Source of the DNA: Siderastrea siderea
Lineage: Eukaryota; Cnidaria; Anthozoa; Scleractinia; Rhizangiidae
Assembly (NCBI GenBank): GCA_964030785.1
Contig: OZ034968.1
Coordinates: 73,209,427-73,273,426, forward strand
Reading direction: 5' to 3'
DNA: 64,000 bases
Shown in pieces: positions 40,901-49,036 of this stretch (position 1 is the stretch's first letter; every line of letters starts with the position of its first letter). A program made the translations under genes and the position numbers. The notes beneath the pieces are model-generated. The model did no database searches, was not told where the DNA came from, and worked only from the letters and a program-made list of their open reading frames with translations.

Positions 40901-43900
40901 GCAATTGAAATGTCTATGCGGACACTTCACAACAGACTTCGAGAGTATGGACTGAGAAGAAGGGATACAAAGACTGACGATAGGGACGTACACCAGGCTA
41001 TCCAGCAAGAATTAGATGGGCCCGGTTGTATGAGGGGTTATCGAGCTATGTGGCACTGCCTTCATTTGAATTACGGGATTCAGGCACCAAGAAGCAAGGT
41101 GGAGAGCATATTACGTGCGTCAGGTAGATCCCGAAGGAACAGCTCTTCGAAGGGCTCATAGACTAAGGAGAAGGATGTACACTAACCCCGGGCCTAATTT
41201 TGCGTGGCACGTAGACGGCTACGATAAACTTAAGCCCTATGGCTTTCCTATCCATGGTTGCGTAGACGGTTTCAGTCGTCGAGTCATGTGGTTAAAGATT
41301 TGCCCCTCAAACAACGACCCATCTCACGTAGCTTCGTTGTTTTACGACTGCGTTTTTTCGAACAAAGGTTGTCCAAGAGTTTTCCGAACAGACTGTGGTA
41401 CTGAAAACGGGACCATGGCAGCCATGCAGTGTTACTTTCGTGGATCTGGAAACGACGATCAAGCGGGATTAAATGCACATAGATACGGCTCGTCTCCAGC
41501 AAACCAGCGCATCGAGAGAATGGTGGTCATTTTATCGTCACGATAGATCAACTTGGTGGATAAATTTTTTTAAAGATTTAGTGGACAGAAGCGTTGTCAA
41601 CACTGCAAGTGAATTAAGTATGCAATGTCTATGGTTCTGTTTCAAAGACATCTTGCAGGCAGATCTAGACCACGTACGGGATCACTGGAATACCCATTAC
41701 ATTCGCAAATCACGACACGATACCATCCCTGGGAGACGTGATGAACTTTTCTACCTTCCAGAGAACAGTGGATTTGAAGATTTCAAATGTCTGGTTACCG
41801 ATCAGCAACTGGATGATATGGCCGTGTACTGTGCTGTTGGCAATGATGAAAACATCTTTACAGAGTATTTTAATTATGTGCTAGAAAGTTTGAATCTGCA
41901 CCCCCCTGCAAACTGGAGGGAGGCTTTAGCCCTTTTCCAACATCTGATGCAGATAGCAGGATAACTCATACCACTGCACATGACATTTGTCTATCGTTAA
42001 CTGTAATGCACTTATCAATGTTTTGCCCGACCCAGGAGAGGGCAGGTTTACCTGGGGGTATTTTTTACTGCTTGCATGTCAATAGCCCCACTCCCCCTAC
42101 AATGGAGCACCATTTTGCCAAATATCCTCCCCCCCCCCCCCCCCCCCGGGAAAGCACGTCTTAAATACAGTTCAGTACGGATGTATTTACTTCAGGAACA
42201 GGCCATAAAAAATATTTAAAATGGCCATTTCATGAAGGTCCAGTTCATGATTGTTCAAATGATTGTGGTCAGTTGCTAAAAATTCACCAGTTCATGACTA
42301 ATTTATGTTTGGCCACAAGGTTACTAACTTGTCAGCTTCAATAACATGTTTACTTCTGAAATTATGAATATATGAAACTCATATATTTGAACTGCAGAAT
42401 GAAGAAATAAGTGTAAAGAAGATCCTCGCAGTTATTAACGCAACTTATGCAGTTGCGAAAAGAAAGCCCTGAAAAAATCAGGCTTGCCGGGATTCGAACC
42501 CTGACCTCTGCGATACCGGTGCAGCGCTCTAACCAATTGAGCTAACAAGCCAACTGGGAGCTGGGGCCCGTTTCTAGAAACTCCCGATAACTTTCCGGGC
42601 CCGAAAACTGTTTTAGGTGCACAATATTCTCCAACAGCTATATAAATTTTATTGATTTTGAAAGCTAAATTTTAATCTTTATAATTTCATGACGCATATC
42701 TCTAAGTTTGCACCAATAATTACCATTAGCTGACAAATAAATGAGCTCGAAAAAAATACTTACCAGGCCCGGAAAGTTACCGGGAGTTTCGAGAAACGGG
42801 CCCCTGGTCATTAAATTGGTTCGTAATATACCCGGGAAAGATGAAGATGAAATTATGAATATATGAAACTCATATATTTGAACTGCGGAATGAAGAAATA
42901 AGTGGCTTGTTAGCTCAATTGGTTAGAGCGCTGCACCGGTATCGCAGAGGTCAGGGTTCGAATCCCGGCAAGCCTGATTTTTTCAGGGCTTTCTTTTCGC
43001 AACTGCATAAGTTGCGTTAATAACTGCGAGGATCTTCTTTACACTTATTTCTTCATTCCGCAGTTCAAATATATGAGTTTCATATATTCATAATTTCATC
43101 TTCATCTTTCCCGGGTATATTACGAACCAATTTAATGACCAGCTCCCAGTTGGCTTGTTAGCTCAATTGGTTAGAGCGCTCCACCGGTATCGCAGAGGTC
43201 AGGGTTCGAATCCCGGCAAGCCTGATTTTTTCAGGGCTTTCTTTTCGCAACTGCATAAGTTGCGTTAATAACTGCGAGGATCTTCTTTACACTTATTTCT
43301 TCATTCCGCAGTTCAAATATATGAGTTTCATATATTCATAATTTCATCTTCATCTTTCCCGGGTATATTACGAACCAATTTAATGACCAGCTCCCAGTTG
43401 GCTTGTTAGCTCAATTGGTTAGAGCGCTGCACCGGTATCGCAGAGGTCAGGGTTCGAATCCCGGCAAGCCTGATTTTTTCAGGGCTTTCTTTTCGCAACT
43501 GCATAAGTTGCGTTAATAACTGCGAGGATCTTCTTTACACTTATGTTTACTTCTGTAAGGTTTTCTCTCTTGTCTCAATTCCAAGCTTTGTCAGCTCTGC
43601 TTTACAAAATTCCCACCTAAGACCCCCACTCCCAGGCACCCATCTGATGAATTTTCCTTTCATGGAATGCAGTCCCATGCCCGACCCTCTCGGGGGATAG
43701 AGGGAGTGTTGAGCAACAATAACAACACATTTTTCTTGTGTACATAGGGATTCAGCCAATTAATTTGTTGCTCAAATAGATACCAGGCAGTTGCAAGGAC
43801 GTAAGTGTAACCTTCTTATTATTTCTACAGAAGGACCTTCAAATGAATAACTCTAAACAGCAACCAGAATCTTAAAATTTCTACTAAGACCATGCTGAAC

Positions 43901-43979
43901 TGTGATCAGACTGGCATTATCATTGTAATTTTTTTTTTGCACAATTGAAAATTTTTACATTTATAATTGTGCAATAGAA

Positions 43980-44034
<55 letters not shown>

Positions 44035-47000
44035 GTGCTGTTATCCTTGTGTCATTTCATGATCCTGTTGTTGTGTGCTAATGTTGTTGTTGTTGTTCTT
44101 GTTCCTATTGGCCTTGTTTTCTACACCTTTGTAGGATCTGAGCAAACAAAAACAGCATAAATTGAGGCCCTATTTCAGACCAGTGTTGTCATAATTGATA
44201 CCTTCTGCTCAAAACCTCACACTTTAGGAGGGACGTATATGTACAAAGCGTTTACCATGGGGTACATATAAAATGAAATAGAGCAGTGAAATAGTTTCAA
44301 CAAAATCATCTTTATTCATTGGTGTTCAGCTGTCAGTTTCGTTTCACTTCAACATGAAGTTTCCTCTAATAGGAATAAAATATCAATATTCCAAAGGGAA
44401 AAACGGTATAGCTTCAAATTAAACTACTTTTCCATGTGCAGCATCAGAAATACAGTTTCAAGTTGCAAAAATTTCAAAATTCACTAATGAAAATCTCGCC
44501 TCAGTAAATAGTAGCTACATGTAAATTTCAACTAAGTAACAAGGTTGTAACGAATCTTCACAATAAATGATTGTAGCTCTTCAGTACTCACAGATCCAGG
44601 AAGACAACAAACCCCTTGAACTGAACAAACCAGTTTCGATGTATGTTCTAAGCAAGAACCACCTGCAACTATGCATATCCATAACCCTTTGTATTGAGAA
44701 ATGCAAATGTAAGATCTTGTTTGAAATCATCGTAACTTGCATGGGTTACTGGTAGCCGTAATTTACAGGCACATGCATTTGCCATTGGAAACGTAGACAT
44801 TATATTATCCTTCCCTTCGGGCTCATGGAGGAAGCTAAGCTGTAATGCCAGGCCACATGGAGGAACCTTCCTTAAGCCAGTGACAAAGAAAAGAATATCA
44901 CTGAAAGTGATTTCAACTGACTGATCTTCAACATCTTGGAGATAGTCTCTCCAATGAGATAGAACTAGACTCTCACGTTGACGGTTATTTGACCCTTCAT
45001 CACTGTAGTTAATAGTAAAGAGACAATCAAATAAATCTGCATTAAGCTGAACATTGGAATAGCAGAACACTTCTTTAAATTTTTCATAATGTTCTGTCAT
45101 AGCCCCTAAGACACCTAATGTAGAAAGACCTGCTTTGAAACGTTCAAAGCAGGCATGTCCCCTACCTAACACAAACCAATGGGCAGTGTTTTGAACAACA
45201 CTTAAAACATCATCCTGTTTTCTTAATATCTGAAGGGTGCCTGCCAGTTCTAAAACTTTTTCTAGATTATCTTCTGAAATCAGGTTTTGAGCTTCTTTAA
45301 CTGTTTTGGCATCTTTTAAACGTTGTAGAGAATTTCTTAGCTCTACATCGTACACATCCTCCAGGTTTACAGTCGTTTGCATGACTCCTTTTGTCAGTGC
45401 ATCATATAAGGGTAACCCGAAGCACTTTGGCCCGGGTCCACCATGCACTACTGACATGGCAATAAGCTCACCAGCATAAAAATAAAAATCATCTCCTAGA
45501 TAGTTAGAGTTGCATGACAAATATTTGTTTTTTTCTGTGCCACAGAATAACTGTGAATTCATCATCCACTCCATCACAAGGGTAAAAAATTCCCTTTTTG
45601 GCCCCCCTAAATCTACTGCTCCCTCAGGAGTTCCCGAATCATCAGTAAATTTAACTGAGACCTTGCTCTCAGGGGAAAATGACTTTCTTCTGAGACCTCT
45701 TAAAGCCCCTTCCCAAAGATGACTACGACTGATATTAAATTTGGAAATCTTATCCTCATTAATCGCACAGGCCAATTGTGTAAGTATATCTTGTAATGAT
45801 GAACCACTGTTTGTTTCCAGTACTCCTGGAAAATCTTCATGGTTAGCCTCTTCCTCTGATTCACTACTATTGTGTTGTTCTTCACAAAGCAAGGAGGCAT
45901 ACAGCAGGTCACTATCAGATGTAGCTGTGCAATCTGGGTCTCCAACATTAATTAACATGTCTGATGAGTTTTGACTGGTCAGTTTTTGGAGTTCCCTGTA
46001 AAATGAAGATGTAAGCATTCCTTTGGTGGATATCGTGCAACCAAACCAAATCCAAGCTATGACTAAAACTACGACTAAAATTGGATTGGAAGGACATTCC
46101 ACAACACTAAAATTATATTTCATGATTATACCTATGTTGAGGGCCAAGTTGAAGAGGAGGTTCACACTCATCTGTTCTAACTTTTTTCTTCCTATAAAAA
46201 AGTAAATATTTTGACATTAATTTTAAACAAGGCATCTTTTATTCTGAAGGAATCCAGAATTGAAAAGATATTCTACAAATATGGTTTAATGATTATACCG
46301 GTGTTGAGAATCAGGATTAGGTTAAAGCAGATGTTCTTCTTGAGGTTCACAGTCCTCTTTTCCAATTCTCCTTCTGTTGAAAAATAGCAAACATTAAATC
46401 AACATAAGATAATTTTAAAAAAAGTAGCTTTTGCTCTGAAAGAGAGATGTCAGGGATATGCACTGTAAAATACGACTGCATGGATGAAAATATGACTCCA
46501 TATAACTAATTTATTTACAGTCCTCCCAGTACAGTATGTAGCGCCATTCTGCCTAAGCCAGTCTTGTTAAAGATTAAAAGCACGCAAAGTTTGTTCTATT
46601 TTCTATATCACTTCAGTGATCCGTACAGCATATCTTACCTTGTATCATGACTATCAGACTCCTCATCAGCATCATTATCGATTTCCAACTGTTCCGGTTC
46701 GTCTGGGCACAAGTACAAGGTTATCCTGTTGTACTGTTTTCCTAAATCTTCTTTGTATTTTCGCAAAGTAAACGCTTCCTCTGGTTGACCTGGGAGAGTC
46801 ATAGCCGATTGGCCATCGGGGTAAACTAGTTTCCAGCTTGTTGTCGTGTCAAATGACTTGTCATGAGCCTGTCGCTTCACCAAGGCCTCCGCGAACACTT
46901 CTATGTACTCTGAATCCTTTTTTACTTTTAAGGGCAATGTTTTTCCACGAACTGGTGTAACCACATCTGGACTAACGTACCGCATGATACCTATGTTTAT

Positions 47001-48240
47001 TAGTGCGAACGGATCCACGTTTTTGGACTTCGCTGCCTTTTTCTTTGAGCCACTTCGGAAGTGAGTAGACCTCTCTTCGGTTTTCTTTGCTGCATAGTTT
47101 TTGAAGGACAGACATTTTGTTGCTGCATTCTTATTTGTTTCATTTGTATTAACGATGTTGCTCCCTCTCTTTTGTCCGCAAAAAGGACAAAAATTAGCTG
47201 AAGGATCCAAACCAGCTCCACAGCTGGAACAAAACATTGCGAAATGGCGGAACACTGGCGGGCTTTAGCAAAAGCGAGTTGTCAGCGGTTGACAAATGTT
47301 GGGTTTAGACGTTGAATAAATGTCATGAATTATATCACTTCTGCTTTGTGTTTGGTGCATTTTGATTTGTGTTTAACGAATTTGTGGTTGTGTTTACTGC
47401 ATTTTGATTTGTGTTTAACAAATTTGTTGTTGTGTTTAGTGCATTTTGATTTGTGTTTAACGAATTTGTTGTTGTGTCTATTGAATTTGAATTTTTGTTA
47501 AACGAATTTGCTGTTGTGTTTAGTAAATTTGAATTTGTGTTTAAGAATTTGTTGTTGTGTTTAGTGAATTTGAATTTGTGTTTAAGAATTTGTTGTTGTG
47601 TTTATTGAATTTGAATTTGTGTTAAAGAATTTGTTGTTGCGTTTTGCAGATATGGGCCACCGTAAATAAAGGTAAGCTTGTATCAAAGTTTCGCGATTCA
47701 TCATTTTTTTTCGGATAATGTTTAAATTCAGTGGACAATTTTCAGTGACTTGCGGATCCTACAAATAATGCAGAGTAGGACTAAATAGATTTTTGGTTTC
47801 GTTTTCTACGGTGATATCTTTTTTGAAAGGGGCAACCGGAAAGTACGAAGATTTCGAACGGTGAGACACTGCCGCCGGCAGTACCGTTCATTGTGTGCAC
47901 TTTGCTGTATAAGCTTAAATCATCCGGTGAGCATAACATGATGATGTTCTTGTATGTACAGGTTAATTCCATAACCTTTATAAATTTCAGCATTAAGACG
48001 TGCAAACTGTTTATATGCCCACTTACAGTGACACTAAACTAGAAAATTAAAATTTGTATTTGATTCCCCCTACCTGCACGACCTCATCACTGTTCGTACC
48101 CTATCACCAGAAAAAAATCTTCAGAAGTTGAAGATTTAAGAAAAGTACACCAATAGGTAGCTATAATACAAGGAATGATTGAAGATTATAAGTTCTCTAA
48201 AATAAATCTTACATGACAAGCTCCTGCTGGACGCCATCAT
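19906..48240 (-). CDS. Kinesin-like motor protein, about 1282 aa, 23 exons, ARK/KIN-UB-like
   Basis: ATP-driven microtubule motor. Exons in translation order: 48213-48240, 39879-39920, 39511-39614, 37488-37562, 37261-37348, 36217-36314, 35897-35996, 35304-35427, 34530-34600, 33581-34008, 33436-33480, 32639-32715, 31509-31607, 31290-31407, 30933-31037, 28698-28749, 26078-26205, 23381-24650, 22647-22715, 22178-22374, 21503-21566, 21037-21121, 19906-20287. All phases agree (3849 nt). The motor starts [11 protein letters not shown] (about 27-37). The P-loop GQTGTGKT is at about 108-115, switch I NRVSSRSH at about 215-222, and switch II DLAGSE at about 429-434. The motor ends [10 protein letters not shown]. 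Roughly 160 Ser/Pro-rich residues split switch I from switch II. A coiled coil follows ([14 protein letters not shown] region), then an acidic Ser-rich tail and a basic C terminus (GGKKKKKSD). FGQRALKI and [14 protein letters not shown] recall ARK/KIN-UB kinesins, but I see no armadillo repeats. If exon 1 is not used, translation could begin at MRDKK in exon 2, giving about 1271 aa. Confidence 0.9.
21690..21740. repeat. (AACC)n and (AAAC)n simple repeats
   Basis: Consecutive CCAA and then CAAA tetranucleotide runs in a kinesin intron. A microsatellite. Confidence 0.85.
21796..21884. repeat. Short tandem duplication in a kinesin intron
   Basis: The segment CAGTGAAAACACTTTTTTCT followed by GCAATTTAT occurs twice in a row, with a slightly longer T run in the second copy. 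No further structure is seen. Confidence 0.7.
30751..30768. repeat. Poly-C tract
   Basis: An uninterrupted run of C in a kinesin intron, likely variable in length. Similar G or C runs lie near 10550, 37120, 38007, 42131 and 50650. Confidence 0.85.
32046..32155. repeat. Three imperfect tandem copies of a roughly 35-bp unit
   Basis: The motif TGTCAGTTAACTACTA occurs three times (once as CAGTAAACTACTA) at regular spacing, followed by the partly inverted TAGTTAGCTA. This is a small minisatellite in a kinesin intron. Confidence 0.7.
32484..32630. mobile_element. Small inverted-repeat element (147 bp)
   Basis: The left arm GTCAGACTCGTACCCAGTC is matched by the inverted right arm GACTGGGTACGAGTCTGA. 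The outer bases (ACTGGGGGCC and GGCCACTGGT) are less well matched. The interior is non-coding. The CTCGTACCCAG core also occurs in the inverted element at 58590-58756, which suggests related families. Confidence 0.65.
32842..33180. mobile_element. 339-bp foldback MITE with TTA target duplication, rich in CATCCCGGGATG
   Basis: The left terminus GGCCCCGTTTACATGAG and the inverted right terminus GGCGCCGTTTACATGAG extend as inverted repeats for about 36 bp with one mismatch. TTA lies directly outside both ends (32839-32841 and 33181-33183). The element contains many copies of the palindrome CATCCCGGGATG or its halves, so each arm is itself a series of small palindromes. The 3-bp TTA duplication and terminal G-rich repeat fit PIF/Harbinger-type non-autonomous elements. 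Confidence 0.85.
34971..35165. mobile_element. 195-bp MITE, AGCCCCG family copy 1, TAA target duplication
   Basis: The element begins AGCCCCG and ends CGGGGCT, with TAA directly outside both ends (34968-34970 and 35166-35168). The inner arms are inverted too (CATTTTCGTCCAACATCGTG against a CACGATATTGGACG form). The same family is found at 55066-55260. Structure is PIF/Harbinger-like, non-autonomous. Confidence 0.8.
36141..36228 (-). repeat. Tandem repeat covering a kinesin exon-intron junction
   Basis: About three 32-bp units lie in a row. The first contains the true exon end and donor (ACTACAAG|GTAAAC on the minus strand, exon end 36217). The second carries a degenerate copy, ACTATGGG|GTAAAC, whose donor would end an exon at 36185. 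Use of that donor would add 32 nt and break the frame. The third copy is more diverged. Confidence 0.7.
40258..40620. repeat. Minisatellite in the left terminal inverted repeat
   Basis: About eight units of about 40 bp, each built from AACACAACAACAAATTC and AAACACAAATCAAAATGCA or AAATTCAAATTCACT variants. The array is mirrored, inverted, at about 47338-47645 in the right terminal repeat. Outer units carry the AATTCAAATTC form and inner ones the ATCAAAATGCA form on both sides, so the whole array was inherited as part of the inverted repeat. Confidence 0.85.
40733..41964 (+). pseudogene. DDE integrase (transposase) of the IS3EU-like element, frameshifted
   Basis: The transposase begins at ATG 40733 just inside the left terminal repeat, with a zinc ribbon (CLYCSEE...FCPRCG), then a helix-turn-helix-like stretch ([18 protein letters not shown]). 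The catalytic core follows. The first Asp is in [15 protein letters not shown], the second in [15 protein letters not shown], and the Glu lies in NQRIE just before WWSF. The C-terminal part includes [16 protein letters not shown] and [12 protein letters not shown]. The reading is broken twice. Near 41113-41120 the frame moves (about 4 extra bases around CGTGCGTCAG), so [10 protein letters not shown] continues in another frame. At about 41518-41526 one extra A separates NQRIE from WWSFYRH. Everything else is well kept, so the copy looks recently inactivated. An intron is unlikely at either break because no splice sites fit. Confidence 0.85.
41990..42356. other. Spacer inside the transposon between the integrase and the tRNA-like repeat block
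   Basis: Non-coding, with a C-rich tract near 42131-42147. I see no gene or clear structure. Confidence 0.5.
42357..43545. repeat. Cluster of four tRNA-like repeat units, one inverted and three in tandem
   Basis: A 248-bp unit is present as three direct copies whose tRNA-like blocks start at 42904, 43152 and 43400, plus one inverted copy with its block at about 42480-42552. Each block reads GGCTTGTTAGCTCAATTGG, then GGTTAGAGCG, and near its end GGGTTCGAATCCCGG, i.e. clear box A and box B. The acceptor arm pairs 6 bp (GGCTTG/CAAGCC). The anticodon arm is CTGC..GCAG with loop ACCGGTATC, in which C replaces T33. A nominal GGT (Thr) anticodon can be read, but the defects favour a tRNA-derived repeat. 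Copies are almost identical to each other (one has CTCCACC for CTGCACC). Confidence 0.8.
42565..42808. mobile_element. MITE nested inside the tRNA-like repeat block
   Basis: GGGCCCGTTTCTAGAAACTC on the left is matched by an inverted GAGTTTCGAGAAACGGGCCC on the right. The neighbouring tandem units preserve the uninterrupted site (on the minus strand of the later copies, GGGAGCTGGTCATTAAATT), so the insertion and a 3- to 4-bp duplication (CTG or CTGG) can be read directly. The interior of about 200 bp is AT-rich and non-coding, with a second inverted pair GATAACTTTCCGGG / CCCGGAAAGTTACC. Confidence 0.8.
43981..44032. repeat. (TTA)n microsatellite
   Basis: About 17 consecutive TTA units inside the transposon, between the tRNA-like block and the HECT gene's 3' end. 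Confidence 0.95.
44669..47237 (-). CDS. Zinc-ribbon / HECT-domain protein of the transposon, about 661 aa
   Basis: Carried by the transposon and convergent with its integrase. Exon 1 (46639-47237) starts with ATG just inside the right terminal repeat and encodes a zinc ribbon ([10 protein letters not shown]...[11 protein letters not shown]), a basic linker and a domain with [18 protein letters not shown]. Its phase joins either directly to the last exon (44669-45995) or through a 60-nt exon at 46132-46191 that keeps the frame. The last exon encodes an acidic stretch, then a HECT C-lobe-like region ([18 protein letters not shown]...[16 protein letters not shown]...) ending KGYGYA. In [10 protein letters not shown] the first Cys aligns with the catalytic Cys of HECT ubiquitin ligases, and the terminal aromatic-Ala is like the usual FGFA ending. 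No frame break is seen, unlike the integrase. Similar G2E3-like HECT proteins are known from other animal transposons. A role in transposition is inferred, not shown. Confidence 0.8.
46291..46383 (-). pseudogene. Duplicated, probably dead copy of the 60-nt mini-exon
   Basis: On the minus strand this segment has a good acceptor (TTTTCAACAG) and a donor GTATAATCAT identical to that of the mini-exon at 46132-46191. The content is similar (GAGGACTGTGAACCTC here, GATGAGTGTGAACCTC there). Read in phase it meets a TAA stop after CATCTGCTT, so including it would truncate the HECT protein. It looks like a tandem duplication of the exon with its intron borders, later decayed or used as a poison exon. 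Confidence 0.55.
47250..47664. repeat. Right terminal inverted repeat of the IS3EU-like transposon
   Basis: Inverse of 40240-40704 with moderate divergence. It contains the mirrored minisatellite (TTTGTTGTTGTGTTTAGTG units) and the inner unique part TGTTGGGTTTAGACGTTG. The terminal GGGCCACCGTA lies next to the AATAAA target duplication. Confidence 0.85.
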
Positions 48241-49036
48241 GATTTTTCTGAACACTGTGAACAGCAAAACCGCTGACTATTTGAAGGCGCCCTGAAGAGG
48301 AGAGCGTTAACTACAGATAATCTAAAATTCGCTCACGACATGTTTTCTTTTATCTCGGAAAATAGACAAAAAGTTTATATGAGCTGTATGATCCGCCAAA
48401 CCATTACCGCGCATAACTTATAACGCTTCTCTCAGAATTTACACTCATTCAGACTAAGGTCAACAAAAACTTCTGCGTGACATCTTGAGTGTTACTCGTA
48501 CTGAGGACATCCAGAAACCCACCTTTCTAGACTTGTTCCGAGTTGCTCGTCTCTTCTCATGGGGACAGAGGAGACGTTTAGATAATGGCAAAACACGCGC
48601 TCGGAAATTTTGTGTGTATTGCGCGCCATGCGATGCAAAAGGTTGTCTGCGAAACGAGTAGAAGCAGCCACCACCTTGCCTTGGACCACGCGAGCATCCT
48701 CCATAATCAGAACGAGCGACTTGGAGCAAGTCTAGCTAGGGTTAACCCCAAAGGGTAAAAAGTGTGGATCTTGCAGCTCAGTCAGCCCCGTGGAAAATCA
48801 CTTTTAAACGCGTAGCTATATTGCGTTTGCGTATTTGCTCACTTTTCGAACATCTGGATTGCACGCGCCAAGCATTAGTTGCGCGTGTACGTAATCGCTT
48901 CGAAACGTTGTCATGGAAATAACCAACGGTTTTAAACAAGGCAGCCATTGTTTTTCCTTCAGAGGATAAGCTCCATTGTTGCGAAACAAAGACGTTGTCA
49001 CATTTGCATTGTCGATTGTTTATTGCAATTCAGACA
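48241..49036. promoter_or_regulatory. Divergent spacer between the kinesin and Sox start codons
   Basis: About 800 bp separate two divergent start codons, so this stretch must hold both promoters or act as one bidirectional promoter. No TATA box stands out. A 70-codon open frame on the minus strand (48492-48704) shows no known domain and may be 5' UTR. The region is richer in G+C than its surroundings, as expected of a promoter. Confidence 0.5.

Larger units (their letters stand above)
40240..47664. mobile_element. IS3EU-like DNA transposon, 7425 bp, in kinesin intron 1
   Basis: The ends are TACGGTGGCCCATATCTGC on the left and its inverse on the right. The hexamer AATAAA flanks both ends (40234-40239 and 47665-47670), a clear 6-bp target duplication. 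Terminal inverted repeats run about 0.4-0.46 kb (40240-40704 and about 47250-47664). They are largely made of tandem units, then share a unique part (CAACGTCTAAACCCAACATT) that leads directly into the start codons of two convergent genes. The cargo is a DDE integrase pseudogene (+), a zinc-ribbon/HECT gene (-) and an interior packed with tRNA-like repeats. A retroviral-type integrase, 6-bp duplication and TAYGG-like ends are, as I recall, the hallmarks of IS3EU. The superfamily name is from memory and should be treated as probable. Confidence 0.88.

Noticed and set aside
42904..43473. Genuine tRNA-Thr (GGT) genes
   Set aside because: Box A and B are good, but the acceptor arm pairs only 6 bp, C replaces T33 and copies are arrayed with long identical flanks, which fits a tRNA-derived repeat.
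48460..48729. Minus-strand open frames of 70-89 codons upstream of the kinesin start
   Set aside because: No recognisable domain, overlapping frames of similar length, and located in the likely 5' UTR or promoter region. Chance or upstream open frames are more likely than a gene.
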